Below are positions 24,501 through 34,005 of a stretch of 64,000 bases of DNA, in pieces. The first letter of the stretch is position 1; every line of letters begins with the position of its first letter. The DNA is from Echinometra lucunter (lineage: Eukaryota > Echinodermata > Echinoidea > Camarodonta > Echinometridae), in assembly GCA_029962745.1 (NCBI GenBank), contig CM057151.1, forward strand, positions 3,840,262 through 3,904,261, read 5' to 3'. The notes below the pieces were generated by a model. The model had not been told where the DNA came from. It did not search any database and saw nothing but the letters and a program-made list of their open reading frames with translations. Position numbers and translations under genes: made by a program.

Positions 24501-25626
24501 TGGCAGCTTGTTTGCTATCTTTTGTTGATCTCTTTCTTATTTTTTCCTTGGATTTCATAGCAGGAGTTTCTTCAAATTCATTTTCATCTTCTTCCAGCTT
24601 TTCACTTCCATCAGAGAGGGTAGATTTAACAGTCAGTCTTGCATCATTCAGTCTGATCTTCTCCTTCAGGGTTCTCCCTGTCTTAAGATTATTATGGTCA
24701 GGGGTTCCAGGCTCATTAGAATTACCTTTTGAAAAATACTGTGATGTCACAACTGGTTTTACATCAGTCTCTTCTTCACTTATTTCTCCTTGATCACTTT
24801 CTTGGTCGACATCATCAAACAAGGACTTCGTGCATCCTTTAACCTTTCCATGCTGAGAACTTTCAAGATCTGGTATATCATCCAAGTCATCAAACAGTGA
24901 CTTTGGTGCTGGCTTTAGAGGAGATGATTCAGTCAATTCCTTTCTTGTCTTTATCATCTCTGATTTATCAGCTGCGACTAAAGTGGCACTGGCAGTTTTA
25001 GATTTATCTGTGAATGACTTTGATGATGAGTGTTTCACCTTGCTAGAATCTTTGATGTCTTCATCTTCTGAAGAAGAGTCACTTTCACTCAATGAAAGAA
25101 ACTGTTCTTGCGAAGCCTGACAAAGGTATCTTTCCTCAACCTTTTTCTCCTGTTTAACCTCAGCGGTCAAACCCTCTCCAAGTTTTTGGTTTGTATCTTG
25201 TGATCTGAATTTTCCCTTGACGAGACGTTTCTGCTGTTTGTTGGCTCCCTTCCATGTTGAAAGTGTTGCTTCAAAATCATCTTCATCTTCTTCATCATTC
25301 TCATCCTCATCATATTCTAAATCAAGGCTAACATCATCTCCGTCATCATAGTCATCTGTTGTTTTGATATCTTCCTGCATGTTGGCCATTTTCTTCACTG
25401 CCTGTAATTTGGCACTCCTGCCCCTCCGTCTCTCTGTTCCATTTGAAGTGACTTCAGCAGGTACCAACTCTTCATCTTGGACTGCAGACTTCATAACATC
25501 TATCGCCTTTGAATGTGGCTTCTTTTTTTGTTTGGTCTGTTTCTTCTTGACTTGAGGTTCTGAATTTGTATGTCTGTTGCTTCCCTTGCATGCCATTAAA
25601 GAACCAGAAACCTTACGTTTTGCCAT
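12547..25626 (-). CDS. XPC: XPC, DNA damage recognition subunit of nucleotide excision repair (1644 aa)
   Basis: XPC (Rad4 family) with its RAD23/centrin partners finds helix distortions in chromatin and recruits TFIIH. Coding exons in transcript order: 25626-23298, 22859-22739, 22335-22254, 21942-21785, 20833-20713, 20215-20123, 19893-19041, 18617-18474, 18034-17882, 17535-17478, 17042-16931, 16488-16399, 14997-14820, then one of 14237-14144 or 14076-13983, then 13570-13477 and 12801-12547. Phases agree throughout (4935 nt). An acceptor at 25657-25658 places a 5' untranslated intron before the ATG exon. The split transglutaminase-like fold covers about 820-970 and 1253-1370 ([22 protein letters not shown]). 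Beta-hairpin domains follow: BHD1 with [12 protein letters not shown] and [20 protein letters not shown]2 with [20 protein letters not shown]3 with [11 protein letters not shown]. The C-terminus [20 protein letters not shown] is the conserved tail. It is much longer than human XPC (940 aa), mainly from a repeat-bearing 777-residue first coding exon. Confidence 0.96.
13983..14076 (-). CDS. XPC: XPC alternative exon B: BHD3 hairpin, version [11 protein letters not shown]
   Basis: Second 94-nt copy of the hairpin exon, 67 nt downstream of exon A in the transcript, with the same phases and a GTAAGTCTT donor. Its acceptor (AATCAATAATATTAG) has a much weaker pyrimidine tract than that of A. It encodes [16 protein letters not shown] then [14 protein letters not shown] and joins as [10 protein letters not shown]. 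It is slightly closer to the vertebrate form, which also has Asp in KLDID and Tyr-x-His-Pro-Val after the glycines. It differs from A at 6 of 30 complete codons' residues and about 29 of 94 bases. Confidence 0.88.
14144..14237 (-). CDS. XPC: XPC alternative exon A: BHD3 hairpin, version [11 protein letters not shown]
   Basis: 94-nt exon, phase 1 in and phase 2 out. Its acceptor has a pyrimidine-rich tract (TTTTTCCCTTAG) and its donor is GTAAGTCTGG. After the split first codon it encodes [16 protein letters not shown] then [14 protein letters not shown]. It joins upstream to LK|I and downstream to [10 protein letters not shown]. The segment aligns with the BHD3 hairpin of Rad4/XPC, whose two aromatic residues enter the lesion site; here they are Trp and Phe. 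Compared with exon B, it has Thr before the GWDF motif and Ile-Asn after the glycine. Confidence 0.88.
15190..16190. mobile_element. About 1-kb inverted-repeat element, family shared with 60862-61870
   Basis: The left end GGGGCCTGTTTCTCGAAACC is matched imperfectly by the right end, whose reverse complement starts GGGGCCTGTGTCTGC and continues with CGTTTCACGAA-type sequence. The interior has short shared blocks (TCATATCTTTTT, GCCATCACA-GTCAC) with the RAD18 intron 1 element. No transposase frame and no clear target duplication were found. It is in an XPC intron, between 14997 and 16399. Confidence 0.65.
21383..21640 (-). pseudogene. LINE retrotransposon ORF2 3' fragment, broken
   Basis: On the minus strand a frame reads [17 protein letters not shown], stop, [10 protein letters not shown], then [18 protein letters not shown], and ends in a stop at 21383-21385. 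The Cys-x-Cys-Gly...Gln-Thr-x-x-His...Cys-Pro pattern is the C-terminal zinc-knuckle-like region following the reverse transcriptase in several LINE clades. The internal TGA (21569-21571) sits where a Trp is usual (LAKWGYS), so this copy is dead. No reverse transcriptase core remains; it is a truncated insertion in an XPC intron. Confidence 0.7.
23340..24252 (-). repeat. XPC: 99-bp tandem coding repeat in XPC, about nine copies
   Basis: The string CTGATCTG recurs at 23704, 23803, 23902 and 24001, exactly 99 bp apart. The protein unit is 33 residues: KK[AS][16 protein letters not shown], then [12 protein letters not shown]. Four central copies are nearly identical. Outer copies are degenerate ([30 protein letters not shown]) and vary in length. 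Each unit alternates a basic block with an acidic block, and the array ends just before the conserved DWEEVE motif. The frame is kept throughout, so it is coding, and the central copies look recently homogenised. Confidence 0.9.
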
Positions 25627-26696
25627 GATGCTCCCGATCCAATTCTGCTGCTAGATCTGTAAAAAAAATATACAAGATCGATGAAAACAAAATGGTTGTG
25701 CATTAATATAAAACTAATCATAGCTAAAATCAGACATATACAGTGTTAACAAAGTCACGCAAATATTATCTTGAGAACTTTGTCAATAAAAAAATGAATA
25801 CAAAATTATTGTAGTGCCAGAATTTTTAAAAATGAAAGATTTAAGTCTACCAAATAAATATAAAATGATCATACTGAAAAGAAGCACAACACAAAGCACT
25901 GCAGTCAGGGTCAATTCAACTCATCAATCATTATAACTCGTATTTGACTTTAAACAAAACAGAAATGTTACAAAACATTCAGACTCAGAGCCTTAAATGA
26001 TTCGCATGACTCATCAAATTCAGACTCAATAAAAACACAATCATGTCAATACTGCTGGATCATGAAGTCTATCGGGCAACCAGGATCTGGACACAGAGGC
26101 ATCACTATAGTGAATACCTTAAGTAAGTGTATAAATAGTGTATAAATAGTGTATAAATATACTCACTCACTTAGATTCAAAATTGCAATGCTGACGTCTG
26201 TTTCAGTGTTTGATTGTTGTGATTACTCTGTCTCTTCAAAACCTACATGTACTGCTCATTGATGATTGATGAAGATCAAATTCTCAAACAACCAATCTTG
26301 GATCGACTCAAGTTTCACTTTCAGTTTTCAGCCTCAGATACCTTATATCAGGCTCAGAATCATATTTTAGATTTGGAGCTTTCCCAGGACAGGCCTCATT
26401 GACAGCTTAATGTAAACAATGCCTACCATGTGCCAGTGTTGCATAATTCAGTTTGTTAGCCTTACTCAAGTATCCTTCAAAGTGAGTTTAATACATCACT
26501 ACATATTAATATGAACATTACAAAAAAAATGTCAGCTTCAGTCACTTTTCGAAAAACAAATTACCTGATGTTGAATGTAATGTAGATTTTAAAAGAATAA
26601 AACTGGAAATACAAAACCAAAGTTTTACAATCACAGTAAAATCATAATAAAAAATGCCTTGATAAAGAATAGTAAAATAGGGTGGAAGTGAGCAGA
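25627..26696. promoter_or_regulatory. XPC-LSM3 divergent promoter interval
   Basis: The XPC (minus) and LSM3 (plus) start codons are 1070 bp apart and point away from each other. An acceptor at 25657-25658 implies that an XPC 5' untranslated exon lies further right. A CAG|GTAATT donor near 26563 on the minus strand is one candidate, which would put both transcription starts within roughly 150 bp. A direct array AGTGTATAAAT occurs three times at 11-bp spacing (26126-26158). No other element is certain. Confidence 0.55.
26126..26158 (+). repeat. Three 11-bp repeats carrying TATAAATA
   Basis: TATAAATA starts at 26130, 26141 and 26152, so the motif repeats roughly once per helical turn. It faces LSM3 but lies about 540 bp before its start codon. 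It may be chance simple sequence inside an XPC 5' intron, or a core-promoter-like array. Confidence 0.5.
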
Positions 26697-29600
26697 ATGG
26701 CGGAAGAATCAGAAGCAGTAAGTTAAGTTGTACTTGTAGACTATATTTATCATTATTGACAACATAAGCTTTTCTACTTGAAGTGGGATGTTCGCATTAA
26801 TAAAAAAATCCATGTGTTGATTCCCAGTTATAAGTTTTCATGTGTGGAAATATGAAAGAAAACAACATTGAGTTTGGACTTTAACTTAGTACATGAATGG
26901 ATGGGCATGTTGTTGATGGCAGTAGTCGGTCATGTGAATTTGAGGCTTTGAGCCTGTGCTGTGCCAGTGCCAATGCGCGTCATTTTTTTTTCCCAGGTGA
27001 GATCAGGGCTAAGGGTTTGTCACATGCGCAATGGTTACTATGGTTATTTAGTAAAGGATATAGAATCTAACATTGTGTAAGTTACGCGGATTCCTCAAGT
27101 GATGTTGTGTGGTCTAACGTACAGTTAGACTACTGATAGTGTGGTTGCCCTGATCTCGCCTAGGAAAAAAAAATTACACTGCCAGTGCCATGCTCAGTGA
27201 TGCTGCGCAGCCATGCTGAGAGCTTGATCTTAAGACCTAGGTCCAAGTCCAGATCCCAAGCTTTGCAATATTTTGACAGATTTTTGGGCCTTAAAGGCAA
27301 AGTCCACCCAGAAGTTTCTCTGTTTCAATAAAAGGAGTTAAATTTGAACAGCATTTTGAAAAAGAAATGAGCAAAATTGGTCAAAGAATAAGAAAATTAC
27401 ACTCATTTACATTTTCTAGTAAATTACTCTCGGCTCTGCAAATTGGCAACACGAATGACATCATATGCGAGCAGCTCTCCATTCACTTTGTACATGAAAT
27501 TTCACATTTTTTCAATTTTCTTGGAAGTTACACATTTTCTACCCCCCAGAGTCAATACATGTATGTTCAGAAGAATTGCTTTTTACATAACGTACTTTGA
27601 CTATGGGGTGAGAAAATGTTTAACTTCCAAGAAAATTGAGAAAATGTGAAATTTCATGTACAAAGTGAATGGAGAGCTGCTCGCATATGATGTCATCAGT
27701 GTTGCCAATTTGCAGAACCGAGAGTAATTTATTAGGAACTGTAAATGAGTGTAATTTTCTTATTCTTTGACCAATTTTGCTCATTTCTTTTTTAAAATGC
27801 AGTTCAAATTTAACTCCTTTTATTTAAACAGTGAAACTTCTGGGGTGGACTTTCCCTTTGATATCAACAAGTTTATCAGTGTAACATTAGGGTCTGTATG
27901 CACACAAGGTTCTTGGCATCAGCCATCATGTCCATTGCAGTTGCTGATGCAGTAATTGAATAAACTGCTGCTTACATGTAGACAGAAATATCCATTTGGT
28001 ATAGCGAATTTTTAAATAATCTGACATTTGCAATTTTTCCTAAATCCAGGGGACATTTCTTGCACTCGTTATTTGTGTAAAAATACGTTCTCTACACACA
28101 TGACTAGCGTTCATTTATGGAGAGGATAAGCGCTTTTTGTGCCAGCGCTTCCAGGTTTGATTCATATGTGTTGGGCTCATTTGCAGTTATTCATTAACCT
28201 TGTTTATTTTATTGTTAAACATAAATCTGAGTGAAATTATTCAATAAAAGTATTTTTTCTAATTTCCATAATATATTTTTGCCTTATTTACAATTTGAAA
28301 GCACTTCAGAGTTTTTTCTGTCAATAATGGAAAAAGCGAACTTGAAAAATTATTAATTGATTTGTGGAGATTTTGGATCCTCCTCAACACCTCAAGTGAC
28401 AGGGTAAAAAACTAAGGACAATCGCATCGTTTAAATCACTTAGTGTCGGTGATGGATTGTTTCAATGTAGATGATTCTCACATTATGATAAAGAATGCAA
28501 ACACAAACAAACACATTTAGAACAAGTTAATTCACTATTATTTACAGTTAAAAGAAAACAATCTTTTAAAAAAAAAAGTTGGGAGGAAATAGATTCAGGC
28601 AAGCATATTACATATGTATCTTCATAATCGAATTAAAAAAAAAAGATGATAATTGTATTGTACTGTTAAGATTAGTTATGTATATGTATGTTTTTCCTAT
28701 GTTATGTACAGGGCCTCTTAGGATAACAGCTTATTGCTGAAAGAGCCACCCTGTTAATTTAAAACAAAACGAATAAATTTAAAAAAAAAAATCACCAATG
28801 TAATGTTTCATAAAAAATTAACCAACAAAAGGAAACATGCAAATCAAAAATTCTTTTGTCATTCATTATTATTGATGGTGTTCAAATGTGTTTTATGATG
28901 CATTTATGTGCTATGTGAGGTTGTAAGTAAGGTTGTTATATGTTCACCTCATACAACCTGTCTGTAAAGACCACCTGTCTATAAAGACTGCTTTTGGCAT
29001 TTCCCTTGAACAATCTTTAAGACAAGTTTGACTGTATTTAGGATTGAAAAGAGGGTTTTATGTCTGTGGTTATGCATTTTTTCCCCATTTCCCCTTTTTG
29101 TAAAAAAAAAAAAAAAAGGTTTTTGTTTTGTTTTGTTTGTATTTGTTTCTAGTTTTCTTCTTTTTTTCTTTTTTTCTTTTTTTTTTTGAGTGCATGAGAC
29201 TGATGAGTGATAACCATGAGTTATGCCTTAACTTGCACATTGTAAACCCATTAGAGAGCTACATCAATCATTTTCAGACACTGCACTCTTTTTGTTATGG
29301 GGCTAGGATAAATGCCTTTTGTGCTTTTCATCATAGTGTAATGTTGACGAGTAAATTTCAAGTTCTTAACTATTGTATTGGATATTGACTTATTTATTTT
29401 ACTTGATTATATTTTATTTTTTTCAGCCCAGCCAACCAGCCAATACTGTGGAAGAACCACTAGATCTGATCAGACTTAGTCTTGATGAAAGGATCTATGT
29501 CAAGATGAGAAATGATAGGGAACTCAAGGGCAGACTTCATGTGAGGAGATTATTGCTTTGTATTTCTCAAATTTTTTTTTACTCCTTCTTGACTCCCTTG

Positions 29601-31331
29601 CAATTAATTTTGTCACTTTGCATCTCAGACTTAATTTTATTGATATTATTGTTCATAGTGTGTATGATTATTTGCTTATCACATAATTTTAGGATAATGC
29701 ATCTTCCTGTATTTTATAAACATTTGTGAATATCTACATTCTAGTGTATTTAGATTAGGAAAATCATATGTCATACGCTGTTGGTCCTGTTTGTATGTTG
29801 ATCATTGAAATAAATTGTGCTCATTAAGCTTCAAATATCAGTTCTATAAGATATTGCAAGTTCAAATATACCCTCAATCCATTCTTTACAGGAATTATTT
29901 GAAGCTTTGGTTGATCTCATCCTCTTCAAATTGACAACACCAGTTCTTTTCTTTTATTGCCAATTTAAGGATTTTAGTGCTTAGTTTCATTTTAAACCAT
30001 TTCAGCACCAAATGACAAATACTGGCACAATCAAAATTGCCACCATATGTGTAGATTCTTTTTTCTTTATGCTCATTGTATTTGATATGATTTTGGAGGA
30101 TCTACATCAAAATGTGGACCCTCTCTTACAAATGGGTTATATAATCAAGCAGTATCGAACTGTCATTTAATTCCGGTCTAGGGTTTTCCTGTATTTTCTT
30201 CAAACTCCTTAAACTGTTAACCCCTAGAATGTCAGGTAAGTTTTTTAGGGGAGAAGGGGTATTTTAAAGGTACATGTACTAGCTGTGGAAAAAATTATAT
30301 TTTCAAGCGATTGGTACACTTTAAAGTCATTCAGTAAGCACTTTGTTTTGTCTTTCTGTGATCAGGCTTATGACCAACATCTCAACATGATCCTTGGTGA
30401 TGTCGAAGAGACGGTGACAACTGTAGAGATTGATGAAGAAACATATGAAGAAATATACAAGGTACATTGAAATGATATTGTTCATTTAATCCATTGTGTT
30501 TTCTTTTTTGTTCAAAGATGACTGGAAAGGAAAGAAAAAAGAAGTATGGTCATTGATAGTACAATGAAGGAATTTTGAAAATGAATAAGATATCCATGAA
30601 ATTATATCAGTTACTACTTAAGGAACTATTTTATTATTTATGCCTCTGCCCACTCTGCCCACTGGAGATGTGAAGGGACATGTTTTCAAATTCAGTGATG
30701 TACATCCAGGAATATTCCAAAGAACACACATGCACAGAATTATGTGCAACACACACCACAAGCACCCATATGGGTACAAATGCTGATCCGGACACATTTT
30801 CTGGCCCAGTACACATGATCAGTATGGTATCTGACCCTCGTAAATTTCTCAAGATTTCCAAAAATTCGTAAATTGGATCCCTACCTTTAAATCTTCCTTT
30901 AAAACCTGCCATGCACGCAGATTACAATTGGATGACATTTTTAGTATATACAGTATCCAACAAAAGTGAGTACACCCTTGAGGTTGTGCTTACCTTTAGT
31001 TGCCACAAATTTAAACAAAATCCTTCAGATATTACATTATTGTTGTGGAAGAGATAATTCCAATCAATACACCAGTCACAGAATTGTTCTTCTCTATCAT
31101 AATTGTAATACATTTATGTAAGAATTTACATTTGAATTTTAACATTTTGTAAAGGGTGTACTCACTTCAGTTGGATACTGTATGTCTGCTGTTTTATTGT
31201 GTTCATGCCCATCTACGTTCCCATGTTTTCTTGTTTTATTTCAGAGTACTAAAAGGACAATCCCGATGCTGTTTGTCAGAGGTGATGGGGTGATTCTTGT
31301 CTCTCCTCCATTGAGATCAGGGACATTATAG
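26697..31331 (+). CDS. LSM3: LSM3, U6 snRNA-associated Sm-like protein (105 aa)
   Basis: LSM3 is a subunit of the nuclear Lsm2-8 ring that binds the U6 snRNA 3' end and of the cytoplasmic Lsm1-7 ring that acts in mRNA decapping. Coding exons are 26697-26717, 29427-29540, 30366-30461 and 31245-31331, all phase 0 with GT-AG borders. The first exon gives only MAEESEA. The Sm1 motif covers about residues 26-58 ([19 protein letters not shown], then [12 protein letters not shown], with Asn52 at the RNA-contact position). The Sm2 motif is MLFVRGDGV, about 85-93. Length is within three residues of the human protein. It is head to head with XPC. Intron 1 is 2.7 kb and contains two fold-back elements; introns 2 and 3 each contain one small transposon. 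Confidence 0.97.
26959..27192. mobile_element. Short inverted-repeat (MITE-like) element in LSM3 intron 1
   Basis: The left arm has TGCCAGTGCCAATGCGCGTC, then a T-run and CCAGGTGAGATCAGGGC. The right arm, reversed, has CACTGGCAGTGTAA, then a T-run and CCTAGGCGAGATCAGGGC. The arms pair over about 40 bp with a few mismatches, enclosing about 150 bp with no reading frame. Ends are approximate and no target duplication could be fixed. Confidence 0.6.
27291..27861. mobile_element. 571-bp fold-back element with about 250-bp arms
   Basis: The whole element is an imperfect palindrome. The left end AAAGGCAAAGTCCACCC pairs with the right end GGGTGGACTTTCCCTTT. Matching continues inward through GGAGTTAAATTTGAAC, GAGCAAAATTGGTCAAAGAA, CATATGCGAGCAGCTCTCC and ATGAAATTTCACATTTT. 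The loop is around 27545-27605. Transcribed, this intronic sequence would form a very long hairpin. The open frames inside it are by-products of the palindrome. Confidence 0.85.
29891..30142 (+). mobile_element. Diverged copy of the piggyBac-like MITE (see 42074-42481)
   Basis: It shares AGGAATTATTT, TTCAAATTG-CAACACCA, CAATTTAAGGATTTTA-TGCTTA and the right end TACAAATGGGTTA with the better preserved copies, in the same order. It is degraded and shortened, and the left terminus is lost. It is in LSM3 intron 2. Confidence 0.6.
30951..31180. mobile_element. Tc1/mariner-like MITE, 230 bp, TA-flanked
   Basis: The left end CAGTATCCAACAAAAGTGAG continues into TACACCCTT. The reverse complement of the right end is CAGTATCCAACTGAAGTGAG, continuing TACACCCTTT. 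That makes a nearly perfect 28-30 bp terminal inverted repeat. Both sides are bordered by TA, the Tc1/mariner target. No transposase frame. It lies in LSM3 intron 3. Confidence 0.85.
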
Positions 31332-31806
31332 CATTCAACACATCAATATGTGATCACCATTCACTATGTTGTGTACATGTATGAAAGGATGTATAAAATG
31401 TATTCTTATGTTCTAAACATTAATCATGTGTAACTGAAGATGAAACTTCTTTTTTTTTTTTTTTTGCATCAGCTGCAGAAAGATAGGACTTGAAAGATGA
31501 ATTCATTTTTTGCTGTCAAAACAGTTTTTCAAATTGAGCTGAGGACTATTTTTTTGCCGGATTCCATGTGTATGAAGACTGCTAGAAGAGGTATTGTTGA
31601 TGGTACCTAAAAGAAACAAGAGCATCAAAGTTAGGTATTGTTTGCAAATGTCAAATTTCCAAGCAGGTCACAGAAAATGAATTCATATAGATCTGCCTTG
31701 ATGACAGTTTTAAAGCAGCGCTCTTTGAATTAAACCTTCTTTTCCCCTGTAATTGAAATGTGACATTTATTTCTCAGAAGTGAATTTGGAACCCCCCCCC
31801 CCCCCC

Positions 31807-31838
<32 letters not shown>

Positions 31839-34005
31839 TAGAGACTCTTTATGTAGAGTTGTTTATTATGCCATAGGTTTTTATTTTTATTTTTTATACT
31901 TTGTTTTTATGACCAGCAACATCTGTAAATGTACAACAAATTTGTACTGGGAATCATATTCACCCTAAATGACTGGTTACATTTGTACCATAGATACTTA
32001 AATGCAAATTGGCCATTAGGACTTGGCTCAATGTTCTTTTGTTGCTTATTACTACTGTTATCCACTTTCGAACAGTCATTGAGATAACATGATTTTCTTC
32101 TAAAGACTAAATGTCGATGTCGATTCCTGTGATAACCAGAAGTAAGATTACCTATCAAGTCATCAAATCACTCCTTTTGTGAATTGAAAATAAAGTTACT
32201 AGGTCATTACTGACTGGAAAGCACATAATGTGCTAATAATTACGACATGTACATAATGTTCTACAATCTCTAATTTTGTCATTCTACCAATCTTTAATGG
32301 ATCATCTTACTTTACATTCATGTACTGAACTTGTGCTTGAGTTGGAATTAGCATTTTAGTTCTTGTAAGTTGACTTTATGTATTACAGAACATCCTACAA
32401 AGTAGGCTTCTGGTATTATGTCCCTTTTCATGGAAACTTTTCCTTTGTACATATCTTTTAAAATAAAACCATGTGAAATCAATTATCAGAAATCTTGCAT
32501 TTCTTTTGTTTAGATATGGTACACACATGTACCAACATCAAGGATCTACACTTCCATATGAACCCCCCAAATTTGTAATATTGCTTGGCAACCAAGATGA
32601 ACATTACTTGTTTCCTTGTTGGGGGGGGGGGGGGTGGGGTAGCCTGTTGGGAATCGAAACAAAGTGAGATTGAATTGCTTGCTCAAGTTTGCTTCTATTG
32701 TTGGAGAAAGAGCATGAGTACTCTGAGATTTCAAGTGACTGATGGTGATGATAAAATGTGTGAACTTACAGAGTACTTAATTTGCCATACATGTATTGTG
32801 GGTTTTTTTCTCTCTTCCATGCAGAGGAGTATTAAAAAAAAAAAAGGACTGCAAGGGAATCCACACTCTTCACTAATAGAAATAGAATGGTCCAAGAGCT
32901 TTGAAAGCTGAAACATTTCAAGCTCTAGTCTAACATTAGAGTTTGTCTGAAGAGCTTCAGCCAGAAAGTAGTATGGACAGCCTAATTGGTTAACAGTAAT
33001 ATTTTTGTCCAACTGTGACATTGATCAAATATGGATTCTAGTTTACCAACAGGGAAACCAAATTTTATAGAATTTCAACTCCTTTAGTGATGTCCTTGAC
33101 AATGAAATGTAAGATAATTCAACACATTTCACAGGCCTTCAAACTTACAAAATTTTGCCTAATCCGTCCGTGACAAACTGGTCAAGTTCGATGTTGGAAA
33201 AGATAATTAGTTCACATCAGGTACATATCAAGGGTTTAGCACAACAATGGGCTGTCTGTGTTTTGGGCCATTTTGAGAAAACTTGCAATGAAGATATGTT
33301 GTAAACACTGGTTTAATGCAGCTGGCTATACCTATTTCAGGTAGAGAATACAAGGGATTTAACAGGAGGAAAGATTTGACAAATGATTTTCACACCCTGG
33401 CATGCAGAGGAGAAAGATAAAACACAAGAGAGACATTTTATCAGAGTTTTGATGACCCTGTAGAGGCATGGAAGTTTGGCAAATGAAAATAATGACCTGA
33501 CAAAATGTACCCCAAATCCTTCCTTGCATAGCCTCCCCCCCCCCCCCCCCATCCCTTCTCTCTCTTTCTCTCTCCCCCTCTCTCTCTCTGCTCTTCTGGT
33601 TACTATCTCCAATACTTCTCTCCGTCTTTTATCTTTACATGTTCCCCAATACAACAGGAAGTCAAAGTATGTCCAAGAGTTTTATCGAAAACTGGATATC
33701 TGTCTAATTTGAAACTCCTACTACAGTGTATGACAATCTTTTTTTTTTTTCTTCTAAATATAGGTCTTCAGCCAATACTGTAAACAAACTACACAGAAAT
33801 ATAAGCTAATATATTTATACAAATTTATATTAGGATTGAACAAGTATGTTTATTAAAAAAAATAAGGGTGAAGTTTATTCAGCTGCCCCGTTTTCCTTTT
33901 TTTCCTTCCAATGTTACTATTCCTCTAAATGTTTACGTTAAAAAAAAAAAATCCACTTTCAACATCTACAGTTGCCATCTATGGTCCATAATGCAGATCA
34001 ATTTA
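31332..34005. other. Tail-to-tail spacer between LSM3 and DUS4L
   Basis: No coding exon seen. AATAAA for LSM3 is at 32189-32194 and 32462-32467. On the minus strand for DUS4L it is at 33874-33879 and 33849-33854 (TTTATT on plus). It holds a C-run followed by an A-run (31793-31833), a G-run near 32622-32637 and a C-run followed by CT-rich sequence (33534-33591). Confidence 0.6.

Noticed and set aside
23357..24793. Plus-strand hydrophobic frames with repeats
   Set aside because: Antisense shadows of the Lys/Glu-rich XPC exon; the periodicity is that of the 99-bp coding repeat.
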